Positions 1-13,900 of a stretch of DNA of 64,000 nucleotides are shown piece by piece (position 1 is the first letter of the stretch; the number at the start of each line of letters is the position of its first letter). This stretch comes from Muricea muricata (lineage: Eukaryota; Cnidaria; Anthozoa; Malacalcyonacea; Plexauridae). The translations under genes were made by a program, and so were the position numbers. The stretch covers positions 51,591,140 through 51,655,139 of the forward strand of contig OY979717.1 in assembly GCA_963855995.1 (NCBI GenBank). Reading direction: 5' to 3'. Under the pieces are notes generated by a model. That model ran no database searches. It had not been told where the DNA came from and saw nothing but the letters and a program-made list of their open reading frames with translations.

Positions 1-3000
1 AGCACTCGTGTTTCCTATTAGGGGCCGGCTAGTAATACAATGAACTTAGAATTTTTCAAGAGAGGATATGAATAATTAAAGCACAGGGAGAAATGAAGAC
101 GTCGTCTTTGCACAAGTTACACGTAGTTTAAGCCGTGTCTACAACGTTGTCATTTCAAGCCGCGGTAATGCTAGACTATAAAAATTAGTAAGAAACTACA
201 CAGAAACTTTTCTTAACAATAAAACATCGATTTCATCATCTCAAACGGTATTCTGTAAACGGTATTCGGTACACACTTTAAATTATGCAACAATTTCTTT
301 GAGTCTGTTTGCATTTGCCGTCTTCGACGCGTTCCCGTCCTACATCTTAAGGTGTCTATATTAATCGATAACAGAAGACGTGAGCAATCTCGCGTGTCGT
401 GCTGTACTTTTTTGTTCTTCCCACGCCATAACGTCACTTGTGATCTATCGCCGTACAGCAGACACACGCAAAAATGAAACCTATTTTTATATAAATTGCT
501 TAATATCAGCCAAAACATAACTAAGTAAAACCTTTAACTGTTAGGCCAAGTAACAATCCGCTCGTTTTAGGTCATCTATTCCTTAAAAACAAATTATTAA
601 TTTCTAAAATAAGAATCACACTTTTGCTGTGCCTGTTTTAACGTTAACTGTGTCGTTGATTTTTAAAAATTTTCGAATGACACTGCCGTACAGCACGATC
701 GTTTGAAACGAGCGCTGACTTGTCGTTAAGGCAACCAAATTATTTTTAATTAATAATTTATTCTTATATTAAAATGTAGCCTGATATTATATAGTAGTGA
801 TATAATATTGCTACGGTCATCAATCATGATAATGTGTTATAAAAATTTCTAGCGCTAACGAACTATGTATACGCAAATTCATTTCCTGCATGCAAGTGAA
901 TTGACAAAGTATTGCATGGTTAAATAGGTTTACCCAAGATTCAAATTGCCAGACAAAGGCTGGCGAATTATTTGCTAGGTAAACGCTTCCTTTCAAAGAA
1001 ATAAAATGATCAATGATATAATCACTCGAGTCATCAGATCATACATCGATTTTAAATCATGTTCTCAAAAGTGGCGATTGTTTGCGAACTAAGTCGTAAA
1101 TACATAAATTTTGTGTTTTATTTTTTGAATGTTTGTATTTTACGAATCAATAAGCTGTCGAATTATTTCTCTGACTAAGCCAATATTTTTTATTAGACTA
1201 AATACCTGGCGCTAACAAGAAAAACGAGCTTGAAAGACTAATGAATATTCTATGCAAGATGCTTTGGATTCAAGTTGTTTTGCTGTTGAAGGTAGGCTTT
1301 GCTTTTAATGTCAGTCATCTTTTTTACTTTTATAGAAAACATTTTTTTTAAATATCGCGGCTGCATGCTTGAAGGATAGTTAGAGACCTGGTTATAGGCA
1401 GATGAATCCGGACGAATGTCCGATACAGTCTGACGCTTAGAAAAAGTATCATAAAATATTAATCTTTTTGAGCTCATGGCGTAAAATATACGACTCTAAC
1501 GAAAGCGATTCTCGCAGGTACAAAACGTTCGTCTTGGAGATTGTCATGACAAAAAACGTACGAACAGTTCAAATTAAGCTGTTTGTTCAAAACCTGGCCC
1601 AGGCTAAAAAAAGACTCAGACAGTGAAGGAAATCAATTACACTGAAAAGATATTTACACGTGACCTAAAACTGGAGCGTTGATTCATAGTTCATAATTTC
1701 AAATATGCCCTCATGCATTATTATGCAGTACCGCATGCAGGTTTTGTGCGTATTATTTAAAACTCTCAAGTAATAAAGCCAAATCATTTTTGGAAAGGCT
1801 TTCATCTGGCTATCAGACATGTACAATTAATGGAGTGTAGCTTTGATAGATGACAAGCCCGTTTACCCCTAGGGTAATATATATGGTCACACGACTCGAA
1901 GCGGAAACGAAAATTCAGCTATGCACTTGTTTAAAGGGAAAATACAAAGAAGCATTCGACCTTTTTAGATCGAATTTTCTGTTGACGTGAACTAAATTCG
2001 CTATGTTGGAAATCGGCTTAAAGCATTACATTATTTATTTAAAATCATACGAACAAGATGAGGTCGCCCAAATATAAAGTGCATGATGACTACTATGTGT
2101 CTTTAACATGTACTGATTTTAGAGAGGGTGAAAAACTGGAATACCCCGAGAAAAACTCTCGGACAGTGATCAACTGCGGAGAGAGATCGTAAATAGGGAT
2201 TACTTGAAACGCGGCATGCAAAGCTTGAGGTATTTCAGTAGGAAGAGCCACAACGCGGTGGCGCCGCTTATGCTACACTGATGCCTGAAAAGCAGTAAAA
2301 TTTGTCTCAAGAAAAGGCAAAAAATTTACCTCGTATGCTCCTCTAGCATGATGATGCGTGATTTGCCTAAATGCATGCTCGAGTGATAATTGTCGATTTA
2401 TATGTGTGGTGTTTGCGGCTTTATCTAAGGCCATATTACACGAGTTATTCAGCTGATCACTTTTCGTCGGAGGAAAATTGTTTACGAATATCGTTGGGTA
2501 ATACACGACAGACCGACTATAGTTAGTTGCAATATTATTGAAGAATTTATACTTTTAAAGATTTATACTTTTTATGTTAATTTCAGTGGAGTATCTGCTT
2601 TGAGCGTTGTGAAGATGTTTAAGTTATTGCATTAGCAAATCAAAAGGAAGAAAGTTAAACAAGCAAATATCCAATATATTTTGAAATGCGTGCATGCTTA
2701 AACTATAAAACACGAAATATTAATTGCTTGCCCAAGTTTTTTAATCCTTTCCTTTAGCCTTTTTTGTTTGAACACCTGTCAGTACCTATTAGTCAGCGGC
2801 TCGCTTCAAAAGGTTTAATGTTAACAGAAAGTCAATGAACGTACTGTAAAGGTCCGCTTGTTTAATAATATCAATTTTTAATTTGTGTTAGAAAATTAAA
2901 TAAAAATCATTTTAATACGAATTTTCAACCAACTTGTAGTCATCATTAGGTATGACTGTTGATAGTACATCGTAATAGAAAACCCTGGAGTAATTGAAGA

Positions 3001-3527
3001 CGGAAACACGTCCATGTTGAATGGCCCTACTCAAGGAGTGAATCAACGTAGTTTCTGTTTAGAAAACTTATTTTTAGAAAGCTTTGCTTTAAAACGTAAA
3101 ACTTTTGTTTCAAAACAAAAGCTATACATCCTGTAGTAGAAATCTATTGCATTCGATGCTCAAGTGGGGCCATCGAATATGGCCGCAAGTCTAAAAATGT
3201 GACGTACTTCCGGCTTCAAAACCCAACAATAGATCTGCTATCCAGCTTGAATACATATCAATGGGTATGACGCGAAGACCGCTTGGACCGACGTCGTCAT
3301 AATGCGCCCATGCATTTGCCTCAAAGCAATAACGATCGGCAATCTTTTAAAGGCTTATGTGGGTTAAAATCAACAAGCTTAACATATGGCTGGCTTAACA
3401 TAGTTAATATTTCAACATTTTGTCAAAATTTAAATTATTTGAAAATTTAAACAAATATATATTTGTCCTCCGGATGCTCATTGTAACGTCATGTGAAAAG
3501 GGTCTATTGACGTCAGTAATAATTCAA
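1..3527. other. AT-rich non-coding DNA, no gene recognised
   Basis: I read both strands and found only short open frames without family motifs, splice-consistent neighbours or coding character. The longest, 213-518 on the - strand, is Cys/Arg-rich low-complexity and resembles nothing I know. The missing first exon(s) of the receptor gene could lie here or further left, but I could not pick one out. Confidence 0.5.
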
Positions 3528-3652
3528 ACACGAGTAGGAGGACTGCATGCCTCCGATTTCCAAACACCGAGAGAAGTTCAAAATATGAGGTGAAGCAGAG
3601 TAACGAACTTCGAGGTGTTCGGAAATCGAAGCAAGTCGTCTTTACGAGTGTT
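3528..3652. repeat. Inverted-repeat hairpin
   Basis: The arms 3551-3579 and 3605-3631 are near reverse complements (CTCCGATTTCCAAACACCG against CGAGGTGTTCGGAAATCG). The flanks ACGAGTAGGAGGACT and GTCGTCTTTACGAGTG are only partly related. It is probably a small MITE. No target duplication was identified. Confidence 0.55.
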
Positions 3653-4339
3653 TAAACGTACTTCTCATACGAACCTGCATTTTGCCGAAAAATCAAGGAG
3701 TAAACTAACCTAATTTATGTAATTTGTTCATCCAATTTTCAAACTTTCTTCACAGGATTGATTTTTTTTTCTACTTGCTTCGTGAATCGTTAGTGGTTTA
3801 AAAAACATAAAGCCTTTATATACAGTAGCGTCAATAGCGCCATACCAGATGATACCGGACTGCAAGTTAGTCGAAACGTCGAGTAAAATTATTTCTATTA
3901 GGCGAGAGTCCATTTGTTCGTTCTAAAATTTCTTAGTGGTAACCGGAACCTTTTACATGCGCACCTTTTTGAAAAGGTTTTTCCTCAAGATATCTTATTT
4001 TAAGAAATGTTCTTGTTTTCACAACTGAAAATAATCTTGTTTTCCTCCGCGCTCGGTAAAAATAGCTCTGCCTTAATTCCGCTCGTCACTGGACAGGCAC
4101 AATTTTAGAGTGTCGATTAGGTGTGAGGTAAAAAGGCATGGGCATACAATTGTAAAATATTTTTTCTCTAACTAGGCAAGTGATTTAGTGATGTAGTAAG
4201 ATAAGCAATGAAGACTGATGGTATAGTTTGGCGTTGTTTCATGGGCGATAATCTCACTTGCATAAATTTTTCGAATCACCTGAGCTTTGCGGGAAATTTA
4301 CGGGCATTACTGAATAAAAATTCGAATTGCATAACTTGA

Positions 4340-4492
4340 CAGCAGTGGCGAAGCCAGCCCTACATTTGGTCATGCAAATGCAAATTTTTCTGTGTTTTTG
4401 ACCGCATAAGGAATCAATTTGTAAAGAAATGAATAATTATAATGATTTAAATTTGTAGAGCATGGCCAAATTGTCGGGCTGGCTTGTGCTTG
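4340..4492. repeat. MITE, family A copy 1
   Basis: The left end reads GTGGCGAAGCCAGCCCTACA and the right end is its diverged reverse complement (AAATTGTCGGGCTGGCTTG). Related termini occur at 36100-36265 (two ends) and 16085-16165 (one end), so this is a dispersed family of about 150 bp. It has no coding capacity. Confidence 0.6.
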
Positions 4493-5619
4493 TTGACAGA
4501 TCACATGTAGATGGAGAAGAGAATGCGCGCAAATTCACGATTCTGAAAATTTTTATTGTGCGTTTGTTTAGTTCATTAAATTTTGATTTATACAAACATT
4601 TTTCAAACAGTGTAAATTGACAGCCATTTTTGAGGATTGGTATAGATAGCAAAGGTCGCGAATTGCTTCCATAACTCACAGCAACTGCTTCGACTGCGCT
4701 GCCAAAAATGCGTTGTGGGGACAATATATGCCCTGCGAGCTTTGATCTGGTGGTCAGTACTTTTTACTATAAATAAATAGGAAATGGAAAATTTCAATAT
4801 TATTTAATAGAAGATAATAGAATTGCTCATTACAGGAGTTAGTATCAATTTTGTAATTGTATACAACATCATTGACTTAACGAAAGTCAAATTTAAAAAA
4901 AAAACGCCATATTTTTTGCAAAAAGATGTGTTGAACTGAAACGGAGAAATTCAGCTAGTTCTGATAGTTTACAGGAGAAAGGCATATGACTGACACTAAG
5001 CATGGATGGTCCATGTAAATTATCAAGAAAGTGCAAGCATCAAAACAAATATCGTTTTCCCATCTTACGTGTAGAAAGAATATCTCAGTCAATATTTATA
5101 CGCTAATAAATGATTATCAAATTTTTAGAATATAAATTAAGTAGTGAGACTTGTGTTGAAGTTGAATTATAAGAAATTCTGTCTGTATGCATTTTGTAAA
5201 GTGTTTTGTAAAGTAAATGTTTCCTTGATATTTATGAACTAGTAGAATCAAAAGAAACTACTATTTAAACCTTTAATATACACTGATATTATCATGCATT
5301 GTTTATCTAGTTAAGTATGCTGAGAGTGCAAGCACAGAACGGTTTCCATGAAGAATACGCAAAGCTAGCAGGAGAGTGTTTAAATAATCCACTAAATCGA
5401 TTCGCTCGTAATTATTCCGGTAAGCTTTAAAAAATTGTTACAATAAATTGCCGCAACTTTCAAATTTTGTTTTTGGTACAAGTGTAAAATTTAATTGGAT
5501 CGTTTTTGAAAGAAATATGAAAAATTTAAGTTGGAAAGGAAATATTAAGTTCAATAATTATTTCAAGTTTCCAAAAGAACAACCCCTTTGTAAAGCCTGT
5601 CGAAAAAATGCCTTTTTAG
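4493..5619. other. Non-coding stretch
   Basis: I see no gene. An open frame at 5448-5648 (+) has no motif and runs into the repeat array that starts near 5620. The rest is AT-rich. Confidence 0.5.
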
Positions 5620-7785
5620 CTTTGAGTTATTTTAACACACATTTTTGAGTGAGATGCATGTTTTGCTCAATTTGTGAGTAGTTTTAACTCAAATGTATTG
5701 AGTAGAAGTATCAACACAAATGCGTGAGTAAACTAGCTTGAGTAAATATCATCTTTTACTCAAATACCAATGAGTAAACGCTTGCGCGTAATTTTTTTAC
5801 TCAAAACTGTTGAGTAAAGTTGTAACTTTTGAGTAAAATGGATTTTTTACTCGTATGGAGAGTAAATATTAATGATTTTACTCAAAGTTGAGTAAAACCG
5901 ACACCGTTACACATTGTGAGTAAACGTGTTAGTTTACTCAATATTTAGTAAGTTTCATGCAGGATACATGTTATACTCGCCAACTTGAGTAAATGCTACC
6001 ATTTACGCAAATACCAGTGAGTTAATTTATTATAGTGGTTGTGTTCCATTTTGTTTACTCACGGCTCTTGAGTAAAGTTTTAACTTCTGAGTAACGTGAT
6101 AATTCATTTATAACATTTCACTCCAAGTCGAGTAAAAGCGATACATAGCTATGGAGTACAACCAGGAATGAAGGATTTTAACCGCCACAAAAAATCCGGG
6201 GAAAATGGCGATGTTTAAAATTAACATTGTATATTTTTATGAAAGTCAACAAGATTTCCTTGACGTATGAATTGGAAAACATATAAATTGATATGTTTGG
6301 GAACAAAAAACGTTTGAACTAATAATTTTGACCCAGTAATTAGCATGTAGTATCCGGTTTTAATCTCTGCTTTCATTAGCGCATTCAAGTATGACGTAAA
6401 CAAACGCGACGCGCGGGAAGTTCAAATTTCATTCCAAGATGTGTAACACACACGCTTTGTAAATATCGCTTTGAAATTTTGTCTAAATAGAGATGAACTA
6501 TATTCAAAAGGACAGAAATATAAATATATTTTACTTCGAAAATGGTGGACTATAGAGGACGTAAAGGCTTTTTCAATAAAGGGAGGTTTTCAGGACTATT
6601 ATCGAAGGTATTGTGTTGGATTATTTTCAGTTGTCTATTACAACGCGACTCATGTCGCAGCTGACAAATCATCGCAGTTCATTCGATTTTCTCCACTTTT
6701 AAAGTGTAGTATAGCATTTTCGAAAAACGTTTCAAGATTGACGCTGTGTGCGCTGTTTTATCATCAACATGCCACACGATCTGTTGTATAAACATGATGA
6801 GAATAGACATAGTCGTGCGCTGTGGTTCAAACTTCAAACCAACCGAACGCATGGCTTTGAATTGTAATGTAATATCCTTCCACTATGATTGCACTGCATT
6901 AAATATTAACCGCATTTATCTTAGATGATTTATTTTATCAAACATCTTTCTGATGCATGTATAGTTTTATATTCTTACTTCAAACAGCTGCTGTATCATC
7001 TATATACGTTTATCTATTATAGATGTAAATGAAATTGATGAATTGGCTCTGATGTTCTTGCCCTCGCTTTTGCTCAAAAGAAAATTGATCATAAATTCGC
7101 TTTGTCTAGGTAAGTTTATATAATTCTTAATGGATCAATGCATCTAATCTTATTTAATTGTTGGACTATCACTTAGATTATTCTTTATATATCTATAGGA
7201 ACATAAAGGATGCAGAGAGTATCAAAGAAGGTCAATTTTCCTTTCCTGCGTTGAGGCACGATCTTTCTCTGTGGAGCATTCGATGCTATTTTGTGAATAC
7301 ATATATAGTCTCACAATACCAAGTTCTTTTAGCAATCGACGGACATGTTTAATCAAACTAATATAATGAATCTATGAATTTGTATAATTTTGGAAATAGA
7401 ATTTATTTCTGTTTATCTACGTACTTTTTTTGACTGTGTTGTTCATCATTATAACTTTAGTTTGACTTACAAACACGCGTTTTACTAATAGTAATGAGTA
7501 ATGCCTTTAGTTTACGCAAATTGAGTAAAAATGTCCTTTTACTCACGTTTTAGGTGTAACTGTGAAGTATTGGTTTTACTCAAAAATCTGAGTAGTTTTA
7601 ACTCAACGATTTGAGTAAAGCTTTTATTTCACACGATGCGAGTAAAAGTCTCTGTTTACTCACGTTTTAGGTGCTACTGTGGACGCATTGTGGTTTACTC
7701 AAAAATTTGAGTATTCGAATTTTTTTACTCAAAATTTAAGTGTTATTGTGGACGCATTCTTTACTCAAATATTTGAGTTAAAACT
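5620..7785. mobile_element. Foldback-like element with TTGAGTAAA arrays at both ends
   Basis: About fifteen copies of TTGAGTAAA or its complement TTTACTCAA, often paired as short palindromes, fill 5622-6135. About ten more fill 7495-7780. The outer parts match in inverted orientation: GTAGTTTTAACTCAAAT near 5680 corresponds to the complement of ATTTGAGTTAAAACTAC near 7778. The interior (6136-7494) has unremarkable sequence with a 106-codon open frame at 6471-6791 (+) that I do not recognise. This layout of terminal inverted arrays of short direct and inverted repeats around a unique core resembles foldback transposons. No transposase was seen, so it is presumably non-autonomous. It lies just upstream of the first receptor exon I can identify. 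Confidence 0.6.
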
Positions 7786-7963
7786 ACGCAAGCTTTTATA
7801 GGTTAGTGGCAACCTAAACCATTTCGAATTTGTTTCTGATTCCTAATTACCGCGATTATGTATTAAAATGATGCACTTCCAATTAAAATGCTCGCCTTTT
7901 AGCGGTTGCAGTTTAATCCAGCCATGTGAGACTATTATCTATCGACTGCTTTCTATCTTCCAG

Positions 7964-10900
7964 AGAAAAGAACATGCGATGTCGATTTCGTTGGGTCGTG
8001 TTGGCCTGAAACGCTCGCTGACAAAACAGTTGTTCTTCCATGCCCCTCGATTTTCTTTGACCCTCTAATTGGTAAGTCCATTTGGCAAATTTTATTGCCG
8101 ACTGTGGTATTATCTAGTGCTGACTCTGGCAAAGTGTGAAGCAGATGTGTAATACTAAACTTTATTTGCAATTTTTATTCACCGTAAATTTTGAGGAGGC
8201 GAAAAGTGAAGAAAAACTCGTGGTACAAGCTGTGTTCTGAGCACCTTACTTACCCAAGAGTCCAAAAAAGGCAACCGTGATGATCTCAATATTTTTTGCA
8301 TGTCAAAATAAGAAAAGGCATCTGCTGACGACGGCCATCGCTTTATATTGATTCTTGTTCTATTATTATTATTGCTTATTGCTTTATTGCTCTGCACTAT
8401 ATTGCTTGTCCCTATATTGCTTGTAGTGTACTTAACATTCTATGCATTATGAAATATGAGTTTTTTTCATGTTTATTTATAACAAGTGAAGTTATGAATT
8501 ATTCTTTACATGGTTAAAGATCAATTAAACTAAATGTAGCAAGAATCTAAATGAATGTGTAAACTTGCTCTTCAAAAAACGCCGAAACAACTCTTGTGGA
8601 CAGTCGTTAGAGTGAAAACTCATTGCCTTTACGCCTATCTTTTCCTTCGTTCTTAATAAAAAATGCTATTCGTACTACCATAGTTTGTAGGTTTTTGATG
8701 TTCTTAATATGAGTTCATACACTATCTCTTTTGTTAACTATGATAGGTTTCAGCCTAGACCTTCTACTAAATTCTAATTAAATTCTATTTGTTTAAAGTG
8801 CTTATGAAACGAAATTTTCTGCGACAATTTTCTTATTGCATTAGAAAGATCAGTTAAAATCACTGTATAACTTCTTTGATTGAATTTTTGTAACTGCCTT
8901 ACTTTTCGAGATATTCAATTTTATTTGATTTGAAAATTACCTAACCAGTGACGTCATAATGAGCGACTGTTAGATTGCCTATTTTGTAGCATGTAATAGT
9001 GGAAAATAACTAAAACTGCACTTACATGTGTGTAGGCTATGTTTAACATCCAGACCTGGGTATTTAGGTGTTATATCTTGAGTACTTTTTAAATTTATCC
9101 AGCTTTTTTGAAAAGTGATTATGCAGTATGACGTCACTGGTTAGGTAATTTTCAAATCAAATAAGATTTAATATCTCGAAAAGTAAGGCAGTTACAAAAA
9201 TTCTATCAAAGAAGTTATACAGTGATTTTAACTGATCTTTCCAATGCAATAAGAAAATTGTTGGAGAAAATTTCGTTTCATAAACACTTTAATGTATTTG
9301 TTCGATATGATTCGATAGTGTGGGCGTGGCAGAGGAGTGGCGAACAATTTGGGGGCCTTGTGACGTCATTCAATTGCTACCTGCCGAGTAAAGGTCTTAG
9401 GTCTAGGCTGGATAGGTTTTATATCTTTGGTTTAGGTAATATCTCGAGGAAGTGCAATGCATCTGGTAGTTGGGAAAAACCAAACATTTCTTTTTGCAAG
9501 AAACATTCTACTCCTCTGGTACGATGATATTTTTATTGTGGTGGCTTTCTTTATAACTAATCCTGTGACTCCATTGCTTTTTATATTACTGACAACGATT
9601 AATGACAGCAATATTATTAAGGATTTGAACTTGAGGAAGGAGAGAGGGTTATATTCAAAAGGCATTATTGCCTAAGTGTATCCATGATGAATCTTGCATT
9701 GATATAGGAAGCGAGGTGTTAAGATGACATGCGTTGTATGTGCACATATTGCAATTTAAGGATTTTTCATGAGTTGGTGGGATCAATCTAGTTATTATTG
9801 AGCACGCGGAAAGTTGTGAGAGCACGAAAGAAGCGTAAGAGTTGGTTGAGGCACTAGCCGAGACCAACTATAGCGTTTGAATGCCCTCCCAAGTGTTTCA
9901 AAACTCGATTGAGCACGCCAACTCATGAAAAAATGCATTTATAGTACAGCAATTTGCGTCCAATCACTGAGCACAAACATTTTCGCGGTTTTTTTAACGT
10001 TTGTAACGTGACGTCTCGCCGTTTGAAACGGAAGCTATTTATAAATCTAAAACCCGTCGGTTCTGTAACTGCAACTGTCATGTTGTCATGTTTTGATGCA
10101 CGTTTTAACAACTTTTATTATAAAACATATCAATTTCGTGGAGCAGAAGCTTGTTTAGGATTTCATATGATTCAAAAACTTGTAAATAATTGTTTCTTAC
10201 ACTTGAAACAGACTAAGTTTTGATTATTTTAAACAGTAACAATTAAAACGCCAAACGTCGCGTTTCAAACGGCAAACGTCTTGACTTTACAAACGTGAAA
10301 AAACTCGCAAAAGGTTTGCGCTTAGTGGTTTGATGCAAATTGCTTTATACACTTTACACAATTATACAATTTCTGACCATAGGTCGCCCAACTAAGCTCG
10401 CACGCAGTGGTACGCCACGCAAATTCGCCACGCACGCACGCGATTTATATAATAGATAGACAGTCGCGTGCGTGCGTGGCGAATTTGCGTGGCGTGCCAC
10501 TGCGTGCGAGCTTAGTTGGGCGACCTATGTTCTGACATGTAAAATATATAAAATTATTTTTTAAACATTTTTATATTTTACTAAACATTCACGCACAATA
10601 CGATTCTTTATTTAGCAAAATGACGAAGAAGATATGAAGCAACGTGTTTATGTCATTTTAAGCTGGCTGTCCATTGCAGTCATGATTCCATCCTTAGTTG
10701 TCAGTATTTATTTATTGTGAGTAAAATTTCTCTTTATGGTGAAACATATAAATAATTAATTAATGAAATGTTTTTATTAATAAGTAGTTGTTTTCATACG
10801 AAAATATGATGAACACGAAAATATTTGCATAACGGGATTACATTGTCCGGCTGGCTAGAGTTCTTCATCATTCACATCAATTTCAACATCGATGTAGTCA

Positions 10901-13900
10901 TTAAAAATAAACTATATAGTTTCAAAGGAATTGGTAAATATAGTTACTGGAGTGTTCCACTAGTCTCTCATAGCATTCACGTCTTGCTGTATCGCATATT
11001 CAATACAATAATTTTATATATACTTGCTTTTAGTAGTTTCAGCTGGTCCTTTGTTCTAGGCCCAGAGAAAATTAATCCACAAATGATAACATTTCGTAGA
11101 TTACTAATTTTTTGCCTCATTGTATTATTTGCAAAAAAAAACATTGTTGTGCTGCAATTGTCGTCCTTATACCAATAACGAAAATTCAAATTATCTTTTC
11201 ATTTTTGTATCTGTTATTTATTCTCTCACTTATGTAGTTCGTTAGACCTTTGGTCGTATATTCTGTTGTCTTTTTTTCAGAAAAGGAAAGAACGAGCGAT
11301 TCAACGTTCATACAAATCTTATCCTGGCATTTACATTTCGCATAACCACATTTTTCATTCATCATTATGGAGGCCTTGGTTTCTCGGAGAGCACTCGGGT
11401 AGGTTTTTTACTTATTATGGGCGAGGTTGTTTGAACAAATGTTTTGCATGAAGTTGTAGACAGATGGTTCCAGTAATTCCTTTGTACGCTGACCTAAATT
11501 GAGGTTGTGTTTATTTGTAGGTTTCCTGCAATTTCGTTTGGATTTTAAACCGTTATTTTGCGAGCGCTGAAATAATGTGGATGTTGAACGAAGCTTTACT
11601 TCTCTTAAGGAAAGTTGTGATAATATTTGAAAAGAAAAGCGACTTCAAATACTATCTGCTTGTTGGATGGGGTACGATATTAATTATTTGTCTTACATTT
11701 CTTTTCTTTTTCTTGTGGGGTGTTCTGAATCATATCATCTTGAGCAAAATTCCATACTTTCCATTCAAAAGTAAAGCTACACTGCGTTTATCATCAGGAA
11801 ATGAATGATGATGATATTACATATACGTACAATATATGGTGAAGTGAAAAGATATGACTTGCTAAAAATTAATATCTTTCAAAGCTTTAGTTCCATGGTT
11901 AAGTGACGGTTTCAATCTATTTATAGCAATGGACTCTTGAAAAAGTATTAGAGACTTGATTTGTCAATTATTTTAGTGTTATTAAATATTAAATCTGTTA
12001 GTAAAAATTTGATATTACTATCTTCGTCGTAGGGACTTAGCTTCGAAAAATCTATTAATTTTTAACTAGTCATATCTTGTTGCTTCACTATATGTTGTAG
12101 CTACGTATATGTAATATCATCATTCATTTCCTGATGATGGCTATAGTTTCATCGAAACGTCGAATTTCAATATGTTATCGATTTTTGGAGTATCTATTGT
12201 TCTGTATTTTATCAAAAACTCAGTGGTTCTCATAAAAATGGCATTTGCATAATAACTTTAAACACCTTATTTACTATTTTATTGAAAAATCTGAGTGTAA
12301 AAAACATAGTAATGACTAGACGTACCTGAGCATGCAATTTACTTATTTTGTGTTCCCATGCAATTGCAAAATTTTTGAATGGACACTGCTCATTGTGTTG
12401 GTTGTTGAATTGATGTATATCACCTGATTTCAAGTGATTGTTTCGCCTTTCGCGAGTACTATATAATAACTCAAAGATATTCGGGAATTCTCTGCTCATT
12501 AATTCTTGTTCTGAATTGACCATGATTTGATTATGATTGCTATATGTTGTTTACTCACGATAACTGCATAATGTTTTATCATTCTGTATTTCCAGGGTCT
12601 CCTCTAGTATTTTTGACTGTCTATATTCCAGTTATGGTGTATATTGTTGATCTCCCACCAGTGAAGTATGTCTTTCCTTGATCATTCAAGAATATTGTAG
12701 TAATTCATATTTTCTTGCGCAATATAGGCCGCCCATATAATAGGCATGCATGAAACCAATTTTTCACTCAGCAAATCATATACGTCAAATTAATTTTTTC
12801 TACTTTTAGGTGTGAATATTTAACATGCATTATATATCAGACTTACTTTTCGCGCATAAATTTTCCTTTAAACTTTTAAACCGTTTGTGCAGAACTTTTT
12901 TAGTGTGATATATTATCATTCATTCAATGGAATTCAACTTAGAATCTGCGTGAGTCTAGTTTTCGAGTGTTAGTCTAGTCAGAATAGTCAACGAATGGAC
13001 ATTTTAATTCTTGCGAAAACTACCCACCAAGATGACGCATGAATTCGTCGTCTCAGAAGTGGTAAAAACCCATGATAAAAAGAAATACCTTCTTAGCATA
13101 TTGCTGTACACGTGATATTGTAAATTTTTACTAATTTATGTTACTTTATTTACTGTGAAATAATTGTACGGATGGCTTACCTGGTTTAAACTATAAATAA
13201 GGAGAATGATAACAGAAGTTTTGTTTTTTGTACTGGCATACCTGTGTGTAAAAACAAGCATTAATTGCAATTCTTACCTTACTATTCATAAACAGATCCA
13301 ATTAATGAGTTTCAAATCAAATTAAAGATGGCGACTCTTAACCTAAAATTCAGCAATATAATTAAAGTCTTTGTTAAAAACTATGTTCAAATATTAAAAA
13401 ATTACTCAGTAATATAATGTGGGTCGAAATGTGAAAGCACATTGTAGCGTAATAGGTAATGTTATCATTTCATGTATACAATGGTGTCTTTAAAAGAATG
13501 CGCCCCTAGAATGCGATTCATTTAGTCAGGTACTTCTCTTATGGGCAAAGTTAACTCCAAGGCCACACTTATTTTATGTCTTAGTCAGTTGGTTGACCTA
13601 CCGTGTGATGTATCATTACCTGATGTAGACATAGTGTAATCCAAATGCTGTGTTAACAAAAAAATCTGGGTCCTGAGGCAAACAATAATCAACATTTAGT
13701 TTCTGATTTCTGGATTAGGGATTTTAAAGTAAGAATCTACCTCAGAGCCGGGATAAAGCTACAAAAAAAATCCGCCTGAAAGTAGCAATTTGCACACATT
13801 TATCGACACATCCCACCTTGTCGTTTAGAAACAATTAATGCAGAGGAGACACGTGCTAAAAAAATAATTTAACTTTATTAGCAAGTTTCCGATTTAAAAC

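Noticed and set aside
6471..6791. 106-codon frame as a transposase of the foldback element
   Set aside because: No DDE/DDD or zinc-finger pattern visible; left as unrecognised.
7021..7108. Possible extra receptor exon upstream (ends TGTCTAG before GTAAGT, phase 1)
   Set aside because: The phase fits the next exon, but the translation (NEIDELALMFLPSLLLKRKL) is unlike a hormone domain and it lies inside the foldback element core.
7158..7352. Open frame or exon with cysteines near 7200-7320
   Set aside because: Neither frame gives a phase-compatible join with the HRM exon, and the cysteine spacing does not match.
5700..7780. CRISPR-like array at the TTGAGTAAA clusters
   Set aside because: Repeat word is short, in both orientations and irregularly spaced, and the host is clearly eukaryotic.
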